A stretch of DNA of 64,000 nucleotides, from assembly GCF_009720525.1 (NCBI RefSeq), contig NZ_CP043930.1, forward strand, positions 248,001 to 312,000, in the 5' to 3' direction. The number at the start of each line of letters is the position of its first letter. Position 1 is the stretch's first letter. The stretch is from Gimesia benthica. Its GTDB lineage: Bacteria > Planctomycetota > Planctomycetia > Planctomycetales > Planctomycetaceae. Below the pieces are notes generated by a model. It was not told where the DNA came from. It did no database searches and worked only from the letters and a program-made list of their open reading frames with translations. A program made the position numbers and the translations under genes. Shown here piece after piece: positions 55,167-64,000 of the stretch.

Positions 55167-56564
55167 ATGCAACTTCCACTCGCTTTACCTTGCTTACGAA
55201 CCGCGATCGCCAGTCTGGTGTCGTGTCTGTTGTTATGTCTTACTGGATGTGCAGATCCCCCACAGGAGCCTCAACAGGTGCAGCAACCAGAGCCAGCCGT
55301 ACTGGAATTTCATCAGATCGTCAAACAGGGAACACCGGACGAGATCCGAAAACACCTGCAGAGCGGCGTCGAAATCAATGCCCCCGGGCATGTTGGCGAA
55401 ACCGCGTTGATGGTCGCGCTGGCAGCTAAGGACCTTGAGAAAACCAAACTGCTGCTGGAGCAGGGTGCCGACCCCGAACTGGCTGACAACTTCAATAACA
55501 CGGCCCTCCGCCGCGCCGTGCAGGAAGAGTTCGCCGAAGGGGTCCGTCTGTTGCTGGACCGGGGTGTGGATCGGGGCTATCACCCCAAATACCCGCTAAA
55601 GGTCATTCGCTACACGCAGGAGCCCATCGACTTCTCTCAGCTCAAAATGCCCAAAGAACTCGAAGGCCAGATGACCAGGGAAGAATGGCAGCAGTCGCTC
55701 AAAGAGACACTGGGGCCAGAGGCGCAAGAGACTTCCGAACAGGAAATCGAACCTTATCTCTACCCGGTCATTGAAGATGTTTACAATCTCGAAATCCTGG
55801 ACCTCTTCCTGGCAGCCGGCGACAACCTGAGCCAGACCTCCAAGGAAATGAAACGGCACCTGCTCAAGCTGGATGACTCAGCAGAATTTCGCGCCACTCC
55901 CGCAGACTACCAGCAGTGGAAATTGCCCCGCTTCGGCGCAACCAATCCCCAGCGAATGGACAACCCGTTCTGGGACGACATGATTCGCTCCGGCAAGAAC
56001 GCCTATCTCGCACGCGAACACTTCAAAGATAAAAAAGACTTTAATAAACCGGGAGCCGTCTGGTGTTTTGACCGCTTCGGCTCATCCCTGACGAAACTGC
56101 CCGATGGCCGCTACGTGCAGGTCGGCGGCGAGCATGAAGATTATTACGATCCGGACTTTTACATTTACAATGACGTCGTGGTTCACGACGGCCAGGGAAA
56201 CTTCGAAATCTATGGTTACCCCCAAGCGGTCTTCCCTCCCACCGACTTCCACTCGGCCACCCTGGTTAAAGACGAAATCTACCTCATCGGCTGTCTGGGA
56301 TATACGGAACAGCGCGTGACAGGTCAGACCCCCGTTTACCGCCTCAAGACAGACACCTGGCAGATTGAAAAACTGGAGACCACGGGCACAAACCCCGGCT
56401 GGATCTTCCGGCACCGCGCCAACTACGATCCACAGCGGAACGTCATCCGCGTGGAGGGGGGCACACAGCAACTCGCCACCCCGGCTGAAGAATCAGATCA
56501 GGTGGAGAATCCAGACGTCTACGAACTCGATTTGACCACCCTGAAATGGCAGAAGCAGGACTGA
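55167..56564 (+). CDS. ankyrin-repeat lipoprotein with beta-propeller-like C-terminus
   Basis: About 465 residues. A signal peptide ends in the lipobox LTGC, so the mature Cys would be lipidated. Ankyrin repeats follow (about 45-140: GETALMVALAAKDLEKTKLLLEQGADPEL). An acidic middle (about 150-250) leads to a beta-rich C-terminal half with Kelch-like strings (LPDGRYVQVGGEHED, VKDEIYLIGCLGYTEQR, YRLKTDTWQIEKL, YELDLTTLKWQKQ). It is likely membrane-anchored in the periplasm. A GTG three codons upstream is also possible. It converges with the DUF971 gene, with three bases between stops. Confidence 0.78.
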   Translation: MQLPLALPCLRTAIASLVSCLLLCLTGCADPPQEPQQVQQPEPAVLEFHQIVKQGTPDEIRKHLQSGVEINAPGHVGETALMVALAAKDLEKTKLLLEQGADPELADNFNNTALRRAVQEEFAEGVRLLLDRGVDRGYHPKYPLKVIRYTQEPIDFSQLKMPKELEGQMTREEWQQSLKETLGPEAQETSEQEIEPYLYPVIEDVYNLEILDLFLAAGDNLSQTSKEMKRHLLKLDDSAEFRATPADYQQWKLPRFGATNPQRMDNPFWDDMIRSGKNAYLAREHFKDKKDFNKPGAVWCFDRFGSSLTKLPDGRYVQVGGEHEDYYDPDFYIYNDVVVHDGQGNFEIYGYPQAVFPPTDFHSATLVKDEIYLIGCLGYTEQRVTGQTPVYRLKTDTWQIEKLETTGTNPGWIFRHRANYDPQRNVIRVEGGTQQLATPAEESDQVENPDVYELDLTTLKWQKQD

Positions 56565-56567
56565 GGC

Positions 56568-56888
56568 CTACTCAACCACTTCGCCCAGTTCACGCAGATG
56601 CTCAAAGGTAAACAGGCCCGTGTTGTGACCATCGCTGAAGGTGATGCGGTAGGCGTAGTTGCCGGCCAGTGCCATGCGGTCGATTTTGAGCGGTGCCAGT
56701 TCGGTCGGGGCGAGAATCGTCAGCTGCTGGGGTGCGTGTTCGGCTTCCTTCCGTTCATTGCGACACATCACACAGGGGCAGGCTTTACGCAGATCAGAGA
56801 CAGCATAGCGTTTCCGCTGTCCGTCGCTCCAGGTGATGAGCAGCGTCTGGTCGTCGAGGCGTTTGAGTTCGGTCGGGGTCAGTTCCAT
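56568..56888 (-). CDS. DUF971 (gamma-butyrobetaine-hydroxylase N-terminal-like) protein
   Basis: 106 residues matching the small stand-alone DUF971 fold: TWSDGQRKRYAVSDLRKACPCVMCRNE, with a C-x-C-x-x-C cluster near 37-42, then NYAYRITFSDGHNTGLFTFEHLREL. Family members are often found with iron-sulfur or Mrp-type proteins; no such partner is adjacent here. The biochemical function is unknown. Confidence 0.85.
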   Translation of the reverse strand: MELTPTELKRLDDQTLLITWSDGQRKRYAVSDLRKACPCVMCRNERKEAEHAPQQLTILAPTELAPLKIDRMALAGNYAYRITFSDGHNTGLFTFEHLRELGEVVE

Positions 56889-57068
56889 GGGTCTCTATCG
56901 GTGTCCTGTTGCAGGCAATCTTTCAAGCATGTTTGCCTGGCGCCTGCGTGCTGATCTGGTAAGTTCTCAGCCCCGAAGGGCCAGCCGACAGTATAACCAT
57001 CCCGCAGCCTGGATGAGAGTGTACGAGAGCACGCAAGCGAAGATTCAGCCGATTCCAGCAGCCTGCCT

Positions 57069-58973
57069 TCAGCGCAGCCCCGGCTCGGCCTCGTCTGCCT
57101 GCGATTGTGCTTTGACTCGTTGCTCGTACTCCTGCCGCATTTCGATGCTGACCTGAATCACCGTTTCCAGGGCCTGTCTGGCTTCGGGGCTCTGCAGGTC
57201 AAACAGGAACATGGAGTAACCGACCCGCTTCAGGGGAGTCAGCGAACGGAAATCCTGATAAGGGTCTTTCCCGGAATACAGACCCTGCAGATAGTTGGCC
57301 GAGATCACAAGATACTTCCAATGCTCCGGATTGGTCGGCATCCGCTCCCGCATATTGAAGGCTTCAATTCCATACGATTCCGGCAACGCAGTACCAAAGT
57401 AGCAGATCAGACAGCGTTCCCGGTCTGCGGGGGGAAGTTCCTCCAGGGCCGCTCTGGCCGCCGGCAGATCCTGTCCCCAGTCCAGATTGGAATCGAGCAG
57501 GTACTGATAGCCCGACTCGGGACCACCGGCGAGTCGATTGAAATACGACAGATAGTGCGGCCTGACCGTCTGCAGCGCAACAATTTGAAACAGGATACAA
57601 CCTCCACAAAACAGGTAGAGCACCGCTTTCTTCTTCTGCAGCCAGGGCCAGATCTGATCGACGGTAAACAGAATCAGCAGCGGATAGAAAATCAGCAGGT
57701 AACGTTGCCCCAGATTCAATCGGCTCATCAACGCCAGCGTCAGCAGTACCGCTCCCGCCAGCAACCAGACACAGGGCGCGTGTGGCGTCGGCGCGATTTC
57801 TGTGGTTTCGTCTTCTGTGGAGGGTGCTTCGATCTGATCCCTGGCTAAAGTGGGCAGCAGAGTTTTCCGGGCAGGCTGCCACAAAAAGGGAATCAAAATC
57901 AGTGTCAGCACGGTGAAGACCAGTTCGACCGGCGTACTTTTCCAGAGCCAGACCAGCAGAAAATAATACCACCATCCATCTTTGGAGACCTCTCCGTGGA
58001 GATACGCCGGATGCCCCTCCGAGTTGTGTTCGATCTGATGCAGAATGCCCCACAGGGGAGCCGGACTTTTGAGCTCCCGGTGAGCCACGTCCATGATCTT
58101 TTGCGCCGTAGGGCCGCGTCCGAGAATGCGGATCCAGGGTGAATCGTCCTGCGTGCGGGCATAGGGCATCGCCTTCAATGGTCCCGCGAAAGCGAACAGA
58201 TGAAAGGCCCAGGTAAGCGGCATCATCAGCAACAGGAACAGGGTAAACACAACAATCACACGCTGACACAACTTCCACAGCTGTGACGCGGAAAGCTCCT
58301 TAAGCTGCTGCTGTGCTGCTGCCAGGACGATCACAACCAGCACGCATGGCAGTAGAAAAATACCCGAGTACTTCGCGGAAATCGCCAGCGCCACCGTCAA
58401 TGCCACCCAGAACAGGGTCCGGATCAACGGTCGTTTCCAGTAGCCGGTTAAAGCCGCCAGCGCGAGCAGTGCCATCAGTGTAAAACAGGAGTCTGTCGTG
58501 GCCAGAGAAAAATGAGCCAGCATCACCGGTGAGAACGCCAGCAGAGCCGCCCCCAGCAATCCGGCCAGGTATCCCCGTCGTCGATAAAGCCACACATATA
58601 CGACGAGCATGCTGGAAATGCCGACCAGCAGAGCATTCATCAATCGGGCCCGGTTGATCAGCGGAGGATCGGTCAGTTCCCCCTTCCAGATAAAGGCGCG
58701 CGAAACACCACCGGTGGCCCAGACTGCCGGATAGTAATTCAACAGAATCGGCAGCGGTGCCACTCCCTTGCGAGGCAGACGCTGATCCAGTTCCCCCTGA
58801 TGTACTGTCTGCAGCGCTGCACTCAGGTAAAACGTCTCGTCAAAAGTCGGGCTTTTCACCGTGCGAAAGGCACCAGTCTGTACGAGGATCAACAGGGAGA
58901 AGAACAGGGGAGTTCCCCAGACGAGAATCCGCATACTCAAACTGTTAGCTGGTCTGGGCTCGGGAGCTGTCAT
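57069..58973 (-). CDS. GT39-like (ArnT/PMT-type) membrane glycosyltransferase
   Basis: 634 residues with about eleven membrane helices. The first periplasmic loop has KSPTFDETFYLSAALQT, where the acidic pair DE matches the catalytic position of GT-C enzymes such as ArnT and PMT. It uses lipid-linked sugar to glycosylate a protein or lipid at the membrane. A late loop holds YLLDSNLDWGQDLPAARAAL, frequent in this planctomycete subgroup. The C-terminus is soluble with a short helical end. Confidence 0.85.
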   Translation of the reverse strand: MTAPEPRPANSLSMRILVWGTPLFFSLLILVQTGAFRTVKSPTFDETFYLSAALQTVHQGELDQRLPRKGVAPLPILLNYYPAVWATGGVSRAFIWKGELTDPPLINRARLMNALLVGISSMLVVYVWLYRRRGYLAGLLGAALLAFSPVMLAHFSLATTDSCFTLMALLALAALTGYWKRPLIRTLFWVALTVALAISAKYSGIFLLPCVLVVIVLAAAQQQLKELSASQLWKLCQRVIVVFTLFLLLMMPLTWAFHLFAFAGPLKAMPYARTQDDSPWIRILGRGPTAQKIMDVAHRELKSPAPLWGILHQIEHNSEGHPAYLHGEVSKDGWWYYFLLVWLWKSTPVELVFTVLTLILIPFLWQPARKTLLPTLARDQIEAPSTEDETTEIAPTPHAPCVWLLAGAVLLTLALMSRLNLGQRYLLIFYPLLILFTVDQIWPWLQKKKAVLYLFCGGCILFQIVALQTVRPHYLSYFNRLAGGPESGYQYLLDSNLDWGQDLPAARAALEELPPADRERCLICYFGTALPESYGIEAFNMRERMPTNPEHWKYLVISANYLQGLYSGKDPYQDFRSLTPLKRVGYSMFLFDLQSPEARQALETVIQVSIEMRQEYEQRVKAQSQADEAEPGLR

Positions 58974-59145
58974 CGTCTTCGGTGCGGCAATATCAGGGAG
59001 GCAAAATCATGAAACAGTGATCATTCTGCCATCATAATCGCCCCCTGGGGCAATTCCCATCAGATTTTTGCCAGTTTCACCGATTTGCAGTGCTGATAGA
59101 CGCGCGTCTCCCCGGACGTATCCTCAACGCATCGATAGTACCGAT

Positions 59146-59523
59146 TTACCGGATTAATTCCGCCTGCAGAGGCAGACTGGGGGCAACGCTTTTGATGTCG
59201 CTTTCTACCTGGGATGACTGCAGCGGGACGATGTAATATTTCATCCCGTTAATCTGCTGCTCTTTCCAGCCCGGAGGAATCGTAGCTGGAGGAGTCACGT
59301 TCTGTTGCAGATCTCGCAGCTGTACCTGGGGATATGTCGGCATGATCGTCCGCGGGCGGGTCCCTTCCAGCTGCTCAACCCGCTGCTCCAGCTGTTCGAT
59401 ACGTTTCAGCAGAGCCTGCACTTTGTCCTGATCCGACTCCGCCTCAGGTGCACTCCACAAGCTGTTGGAAACCAGACTGACGACAACCAGCACGACCAGT
59501 AGAGGAACAGACCAGCGTTTCAT
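59146..59523 (-). CDS. small exported coiled-coil protein
   Basis: 125 residues with a signal or anchor helix (PLLVVLVVVSLVSNSLW), then a leucine-heptad coiled coil (about 33-54, VQALLKRIEQLEQRVEQLEG) and a polar, proline-containing tail with MKYYIVPLQ. The family is not recognised. The coiled coil suggests dimer or trimer formation in the periplasm. Isolated by spacers on both sides. Confidence 0.65.
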   Translation of the reverse strand: MKRWSVPLLVVLVVVSLVSNSLWSAPEAESDQDKVQALLKRIEQLEQRVEQLEGTRPRTIMPTYPQVQLRDLQQNVTPPATIPPGWKEQQINGMKYYIVPLQSSQVESDIKSVAPSLPLQAELIR

Positions 59524-59687
59524 CTCTTGAACTCCTTGTCAGATAGTGAATTGCGATGCAGCGTCCCGGCAGAGTCGGCGACGGTCTCACTCAATGACGC
59601 GTGTCGGCACAGTCAAGTTCCCGCATTTTCCAGAAACGGCTGACTGAGGCCCGGACTCTAGCTGATTATTGATAGAGCGGCAAGAGG

Positions 59688-61139
59688 TTAACTCAACAGC
59701 GGCTGCGCCACGTTTCCATGCACGTCGGTCAGGCGGTAGTCGCGGCCCTGGAATTTGAACGTGAGTTTTTTGTGATCAATTCCCAGGCAGTGCAGGATCG
59801 TCGCATTCAAGTCATGCACGGGCAGCGGGTTTTCGGTGATGTTATAACTGAAATCGTCGGTCGCCCCGTAGGTCATCCCGGGCTTCATACCGCCGCCCGC
59901 AGCCCAGACCGTGAAACACCGCGGGTGATGATCGCGGCCATAATTCGACGCGGTGAGCGTCCCCTGGCAGTAAACGGTCCGACCAAATTCTCCCGCCCAG
60001 ACCACCAGCGTGTCATCCAGCATTCCCCGTTGTTTCAGATCGAGAATCAACGCCGCCGTCGCCTGATCGGTCTCTCCGGTCAGCTGTTTGATCTTACTCG
60101 GCAGATTAAGATGATGATCCCAGCCCCGGTGATACAGTTGAATGAACCGCACACCCCGTTCGGCGAGCCGCCGGGCCAGTAGACAGTTCGCGGCGTACGT
60201 GCCCGGTTGTTTCGCCTGTTCTCCATACAGCGCAAAGGTCTCGGCTGATTCCTGCGACAGATCGGCCAGTTCTGGAACCGAGGTCTGCATCCGAAACGCA
60301 AGTTCGTACTGGGAGATGCGAGTCGCGATTTCGGGATCGCCTTTTTCCTCGAGCGCAATCCGATTCAGCGTCCCCAGTTCATCCAGCATCTCGCGTCGCA
60401 GCTCGGAGTCGATCCCCGGCGGATTCGAGAGAAACAGCACCGGATCACTGGAACGTCGGAACTTCACCCCCTGATGTTTCGTGGGCAGAAATCCGCTTCC
60501 CCATAGACGATCATACAGAGGCTGTCCGCCCGCTCCGGAAGTGAGTGCCACAAACGTCGGCAAATCCCGGTTCTCGCTCCCCAGTCCATAAGATATCCAG
60601 GAACCCATACTGGGGCGTCCCGCCTGAATACTGCCGGTCTGCAGAAACGTGATCGCGGGGTCGTGGTTGATGGCTTCGGTGAACAGCGATTTGACCACGC
60701 AGATCTCGTCGGCAATTTTCGCGGTGTGAGGCAGCAGTTCACTCATCCAGGTACCAGCTTCTCCCTGCTGGGCGAACTTGAACATCGAGGCTGCAATCGG
60801 AAAGCTCTTCTGGCCGGAAGTCATCCCCGTCAGCCGCTGGCCCTGGCGGATCGAATCTGGGAGTTCTGTCTTGTGAAATTTCTTCAGTCCCGGTTTATAG
60901 TCCAACAGATCGAGCTGCGAAGGTGCCCCCGACTGACTCAGGTAGATCACCCGTTTCGCCCGTGCGGGGAAGTGCAGACCGCTGCTGACAGCCGGCTTCG
61001 ATTCAGCCGCCTGCAAAATGTCTGTCTGTGATTCCGTAAGCAACGTCGCGAGCGCTGCCAGCCCCACACCGGCGGTGTTCTGGCGCAGAAATGACCGGCG
61101 ATTGACCTGCATTGTCAGTTGATCTGTCATGTTCTGCAT
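59688..61139 (-). CDS. DUF1501 family exported protein (PSD1 partner)
   Basis: 483 residues: a twin-arginine-like start NRRSFLRQNTAGVGLAALATLL, then VIYLSQSGAPSQLDLLDYKPGL and late VWAGEFGRTVYCQG, GRDHHPRCFTVWAAGGGMKPG, all DUF1501 hallmarks. The family resembles sulfatases/phosphatases, but activity is unproven. The start lies only three bases beyond the stop of the PSD1-type gene, so the pair is translated together. Compare the solitary DUF1501 at 21478. Confidence 0.93.
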   Translation of the reverse strand: MQNMTDQLTMQVNRRSFLRQNTAGVGLAALATLLTESQTDILQAAESKPAVSSGLHFPARAKRVIYLSQSGAPSQLDLLDYKPGLKKFHKTELPDSIRQGQRLTGMTSGQKSFPIAASMFKFAQQGEAGTWMSELLPHTAKIADEICVVKSLFTEAINHDPAITFLQTGSIQAGRPSMGSWISYGLGSENRDLPTFVALTSGAGGQPLYDRLWGSGFLPTKHQGVKFRRSSDPVLFLSNPPGIDSELRREMLDELGTLNRIALEEKGDPEIATRISQYELAFRMQTSVPELADLSQESAETFALYGEQAKQPGTYAANCLLARRLAERGVRFIQLYHRGWDHHLNLPSKIKQLTGETDQATAALILDLKQRGMLDDTLVVWAGEFGRTVYCQGTLTASNYGRDHHPRCFTVWAAGGGMKPGMTYGATDDFSYNITENPLPVHDLNATILHCLGIDHKKLTFKFQGRDYRLTDVHGNVAQPLLS

Positions 61140-61142
61140 CGG

Positions 61143-64000
61143 TTATTCCCTGTTAATGGTCTCATCCAGGTTTAATATCAGACTGGCAATCACCGTGTAA
61201 GCCGCGTGCTCCGCAGGGTCGTACTGAATCGCCGACCGCGACTCACCCACGTCGAGGAACTTCCGCGCCGCTTCAGGCTGGGCTGCGAATCGGCTGTGAT
61301 AATGCTCCCAGCCTTTAAGGAAGATAGCCAGCTCGCGTTCGCTCGGCTCACGCGCCAGCACGACCCGCATCGCGAAACGAATCCGTTCCGCCGGCGCCTG
61401 GACTTTCTGTTTGAGCATCCGCTCGGCCAGCTTGCGGGACGCTTCGACATACGTCACATCGTTGAGCAGCGCCAGGGCCTGTAGAGGCGTATTGGTCCGC
61501 GAACGTTTGACGATGCAGGTCTCGCGAGACGGGGCATCGAAGGTCGCCATCGTCGGGGGAGGCACGGTGCGTTTCCAGTAGGTATACATACTCCGGCGAT
61601 ACAGATCGGCTCCGGTTCCCGGCTCATAGATCTGACTGGCGATCTCCTTCCAGACTCCTTGAGGTTGATAGGGTTTGACCGAAGGACCGCCGATCTCGGG
61701 ACGGAGCAGACCGGAGACAGACAAGGCCTGATCGCGAATCATCTCCGCAGGCAATCGCAATCGGGCCGCCCGCGCCAGCAGTCGGTTCTCGGGATCCGCT
61801 TTCAACAGGGCAGGCAAGACATGCGATGACTGCCGATAAGTCGCGGATGTGACAATCAGTTTCTGCAGTCGTTTTACATCCCAGCCGGTGCGAATGAACT
61901 CGGTCGCCAGCCAGTCGAGCAGTTCGGGATGTGTTGGCCAGGAACCCTGGGAACCGAAGTCTTCGGTTGTCTTGACCAGGCCATTCCCGAAATACATCTG
62001 CCAGTAGCGGTTCACGATCACCCGGGCCGTCAACGGATTCGCCGGATCGACGAGCCAGCGGGCCAGCCCCAATCGATTGCGGGGCAGGTCGGCGGACAAC
62101 GTTCCCAGGCTGGCCGGAATGTCGGCAGAGACCTGCTCGCCCGGTTTGTCGTATTCACCTCGCATGAGCACGAAAGTGGGCTGCTTTTCGTCCTGCTCCC
62201 GCATCACCATGCTGGTTGGCAGACGACGTTCCAGGGCAAACTGTTTTTCTTTCAGAGACCGCAAATTAAAGAAAGCGAGACGGTATTCCGTCGGCGCCCG
62301 ATATGTCATGAAATAGCGTGTCACTTTCAGCTGCTGGGCTGCACTTCGTTTGTTAACAGGAATCTTCAGGATTTCGGGGACCGACTCTCGCACCAGGTCG
62401 AGGGTCACCCAGTCTGAAGTCAGCTGCGTTCGGTAGATTCGGAAATCGTCAACCAGCCCGCGAAAGTAATCGCGATCGTGATAGGCCCCAAACACAAACG
62501 GCGCAGGAAACGCAAACCCGCCGGTCAGATAGTCGAGTTTGACTTCCAGTTCGTGTGGCTCTCCATTGACATACAGCTGGAAGTCGCGTGCCTGTGAATT
62601 CCCCGCATAGGTGAGAACCACATGCGACCAACGGTTCAGTTCGAGCTTGTCGCGGGCTGCCAATAATACCGCATCGTCGAGCCAACGCGGCCCCATGTTG
62701 ATCTGCAGTCGTCCGGCTTCCAGAAAGATCCGAAAACCGCTCTCATCCTGCTTCGGTGTCAGTGATGCCAGAATCGTCCCGTCTGGCTGCGCAGGGTTGA
62801 CCTGAAAGACGACCGAGAACGGATCTTTGTCACTCAAAATCGGCTTCGCGTCCCCTTTCAAATGGACAGGCTTTTGACCATCCAGTTTGACACCCTGTGG
62901 CTCTCTCAACTCTTTAACTTCATGCTGTTCGGAGCCATTGAGTTTCAGCGCCTGTCCTTCTGCAGTCGGCTCGAATTGGGCCTGACTGGTCGATCCATCC
63001 CGATCGTATCTCTCCACATCACTTGAAGCGTTGGTCCGGTTTGCATAGTAATCCATCTGTTGTTTACCGATGACCTGCAGCTTCAGCTCGCCGTTAAAGT
63101 CAATCCGGTAGGCCAGGTGCTGCTGCGGATATTTGAGCTCCAGGTCGGCTGAAGGCTGCTTCGCTTCCCATTGTTTCTGCAGACTCTTCAACTCTGGCTC
63201 TGCGGACTTGAGCTTCCGTTCCAGTTCGCTGATCTGCTGATTCAATGCTTCCAGTTTCTGCTGTTGGGCAGCAGTCGGTGCTTTCACGAAGGGGGCCGCA
63301 TTACCATATTTGATTACACGACCCCGTTCGGGAATGTTATTGAAAAAGGCGATCAACTGGTAAAACTCTTTCTGCGAAACTGGATCGTACTTGTGCTCGT
63401 GACAGCGGGCGCATCCCACCGTCAGTCCCAGCCAGACCGTCCCCGTGGTCTCGACCCGATCGACCGCGTATTCCAGCAGGTATTCATCAAAGATGATTCC
63501 CCCCTCGGAATTGGCTCGATGATTGCGATTGAAACCGGTGGCAACCAGTTGATCCAGCGTAGGGTTCGGCAGCAGATCCCCGGCCAGCTGTTCGATGGTA
63601 AACTGATCAAAAGACTTATTGCTGTTGAATGCATTGATCACCCATTCGCGCCAGCGCCACATATGCCGTTCCCCGTCGGTCTGATAACCGCTGGTATCAG
63701 CAAAGCGGGCCGCATCGAGCCACTCCAGCGCCATCCGCTCGCCATAATGGGGTGAGGCCAGCAGACGATCTACCCGGCGTTCGTAAGCTTCAGGAGACTC
63801 ATCCTGAAAAAACGCGTCCTGCTCAGCCAGGGCAGGGGGGAGACCGGTCAGATCCAGGCTCAGTCGGCGGAGCAGCGTTGATCGATCGGCTGCAGGAGAG
63901 GGTTTCAACCCCTCTGCTTCCAGCCGTGCCAACACGAATGCATCGATGGGATTACGCACCCAGGCCTGCTGCCTGACCTGGGGAATCTCGGGACGTCGGG
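61143..64000 (-). CDS. PSD1-type DUF1549-LamG-DUF1553 protein (5' end outside window)
   Basis: The frame is open to the window edge. In-window it begins RRPEIPQVRQQAWVRNPIDAFVLARL, the usual entry to DUF1549 (PSCyt2), so the true start and probably a PSCyt1 heme domain lie beyond 64000; a GTG at 63959 is not the real start. The order is DUF1549 (about 1-210), a charged coiled linker, a LamG-like sandwich (about 360-510), then DUF1553 (about 620-900, GLARWLVDPANPLTARVIVNRYWQMYFG). These giant proteins are planctomycete-specific and thought to act on exported polysaccharides. It is followed directly by the DUF1501 gene. Confidence 0.95.
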   Translation of the reverse strand, partial: RRPEIPQVRQQAWVRNPIDAFVLARLEAEGLKPSPAADRSTLLRRLSLDLTGLPPALAEQDAFFQDESPEAYERRVDRLLASPHYGERMALEWLDAARFADTSGYQTDGERHMWRWREWVINAFNSNKSFDQFTIEQLAGDLLPNPTLDQLVATGFNRNHRANSEGGIIFDEYLLEYAVDRVETTGTVWLGLTVGCARCHEHKYDPVSQKEFYQLIAFFNNIPERGRVIKYGNAAPFVKAPTAAQQQKLEALNQQISELERKLKSAEPELKSLQKQWEAKQPSADLELKYPQQHLAYRIDFNGELKLQVIGKQQMDYYANRTNASSDVERYDRDGSTSQAQFEPTAEGQALKLNGSEQHEVKELREPQGVKLDGQKPVHLKGDAKPILSDKDPFSVVFQVNPAQPDGTILASLTPKQDESGFRIFLEAGRLQINMGPRWLDDAVLLAARDKLELNRWSHVVLTYAGNSQARDFQLYVNGEPHELEVKLDYLTGGFAFPAPFVFGAYHDRDYFRGLVDDFRIYRTQLTSDWVTLDLVRESVPEILKIPVNKRSAAQQLKVTRYFMTYRAPTEYRLAFFNLRSLKEKQFALERRLPTSMVMREQDEKQPTFVLMRGEYDKPGEQVSADIPASLGTLSADLPRNRLGLARWLVDPANPLTARVIVNRYWQMYFGNGLVKTTEDFGSQGSWPTHPELLDWLATEFIRTGWDVKRLQKLIVTSATYRQSSHVLPALLKADPENRLLARAARLRLPAEMIRDQALSVSGLLRPEIGGPSVKPYQPQGVWKEIASQIYEPGTGADLYRRSMYTYWKRTVPPPTMATFDAPSRETCIVKRSRTNTPLQALALLNDVTYVEASRKLAERMLKQKVQAPAERIRFAMRVVLAREPSERELAIFLKGWEHYHSRFAAQPEAARKFLDVGESRSAIQYDPAEHAAYTVIASLILNLDETINRE

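Overview
The window reads as chromosomal DNA from a planctomycete, most like the Gimesia/Planctomyces branch. That placement is an inference from gene content: two DUF1501 proteins, one of them paired with a PSD1-type DUF1549/DUF1553 protein; a cysteine-rich YTV-repeat wall protein; a Cys-type sulfatase; and moderate GC with mixed GC/AT spacers. There is no rRNA, CRISPR array or intact insertion sequence. One tRNA gene is present, tRNA-Arg(CCG).

Left part (1-6.3 kb): a Tad/Flp pilus locus on the minus strand, running flp pilin, a 36-residue pilin-like mini-ORF, prepilin peptidase, CpaB, CpaC secretin and CpaE/TadZ. The motor ATPase is not in the window and probably lies beyond the left edge. 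From 6.8 to 18.9 kb are membrane and envelope genes: a TPR membrane protein, a family 2 glycosyltransferase, an Nramp-related transporter, a two-domain M16 protease, a rhomboid, a frameshifted exported protein, and a protease-LamG-SirB1 fusion. From 19 to 33 kb are a sulfatase, csrA, DUF1501, a solo LexA DNA-binding domain, the tRNA, a Na/Pi cotransporter, an acyl-CoA dehydrogenase, the YTV protein, a TPR protein, an HtrA protease and thiL.

From 33.3 to 37.7 kb lies a minus-strand block dnaX-ybaB-recR-rpoN. Its dnaX carries two adjacent poly(A) tracts placed where a truncated gamma-type clamp-loader subunit would be made by slippage. From 38 to 50 kb are an amidase, a desaturase, a sensor kinase/response regulator pair, a DUF2784 protein, an SDR, a YheT-type hydrolase, an aldehyde dehydrogenase/adenylating enzyme pair resembling LuxC/LuxE-type acid reduction, a GNAT and an exported enolase-superfamily protein.

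From 50.5 to 55 kb is the most unusual stretch. A two-subunit M16 protease operon sits between two direct copies of a 219-bp palindrome-rich repeat, followed by a 1.5-kb gene-poor zone holding a third repeat fragment, phased GGACA motifs and a decayed piece of the M16 gene. The right end carries an ankyrin lipoprotein, a DUF971 protein, a GT39-type glycosyltransferase, a small exported coiled-coil protein and the DUF1501/PSD1 pair; the last gene runs off the window.

Start codons were chosen by hand from Shine-Dalgarno spacing and family knowledge. No database search was possible.
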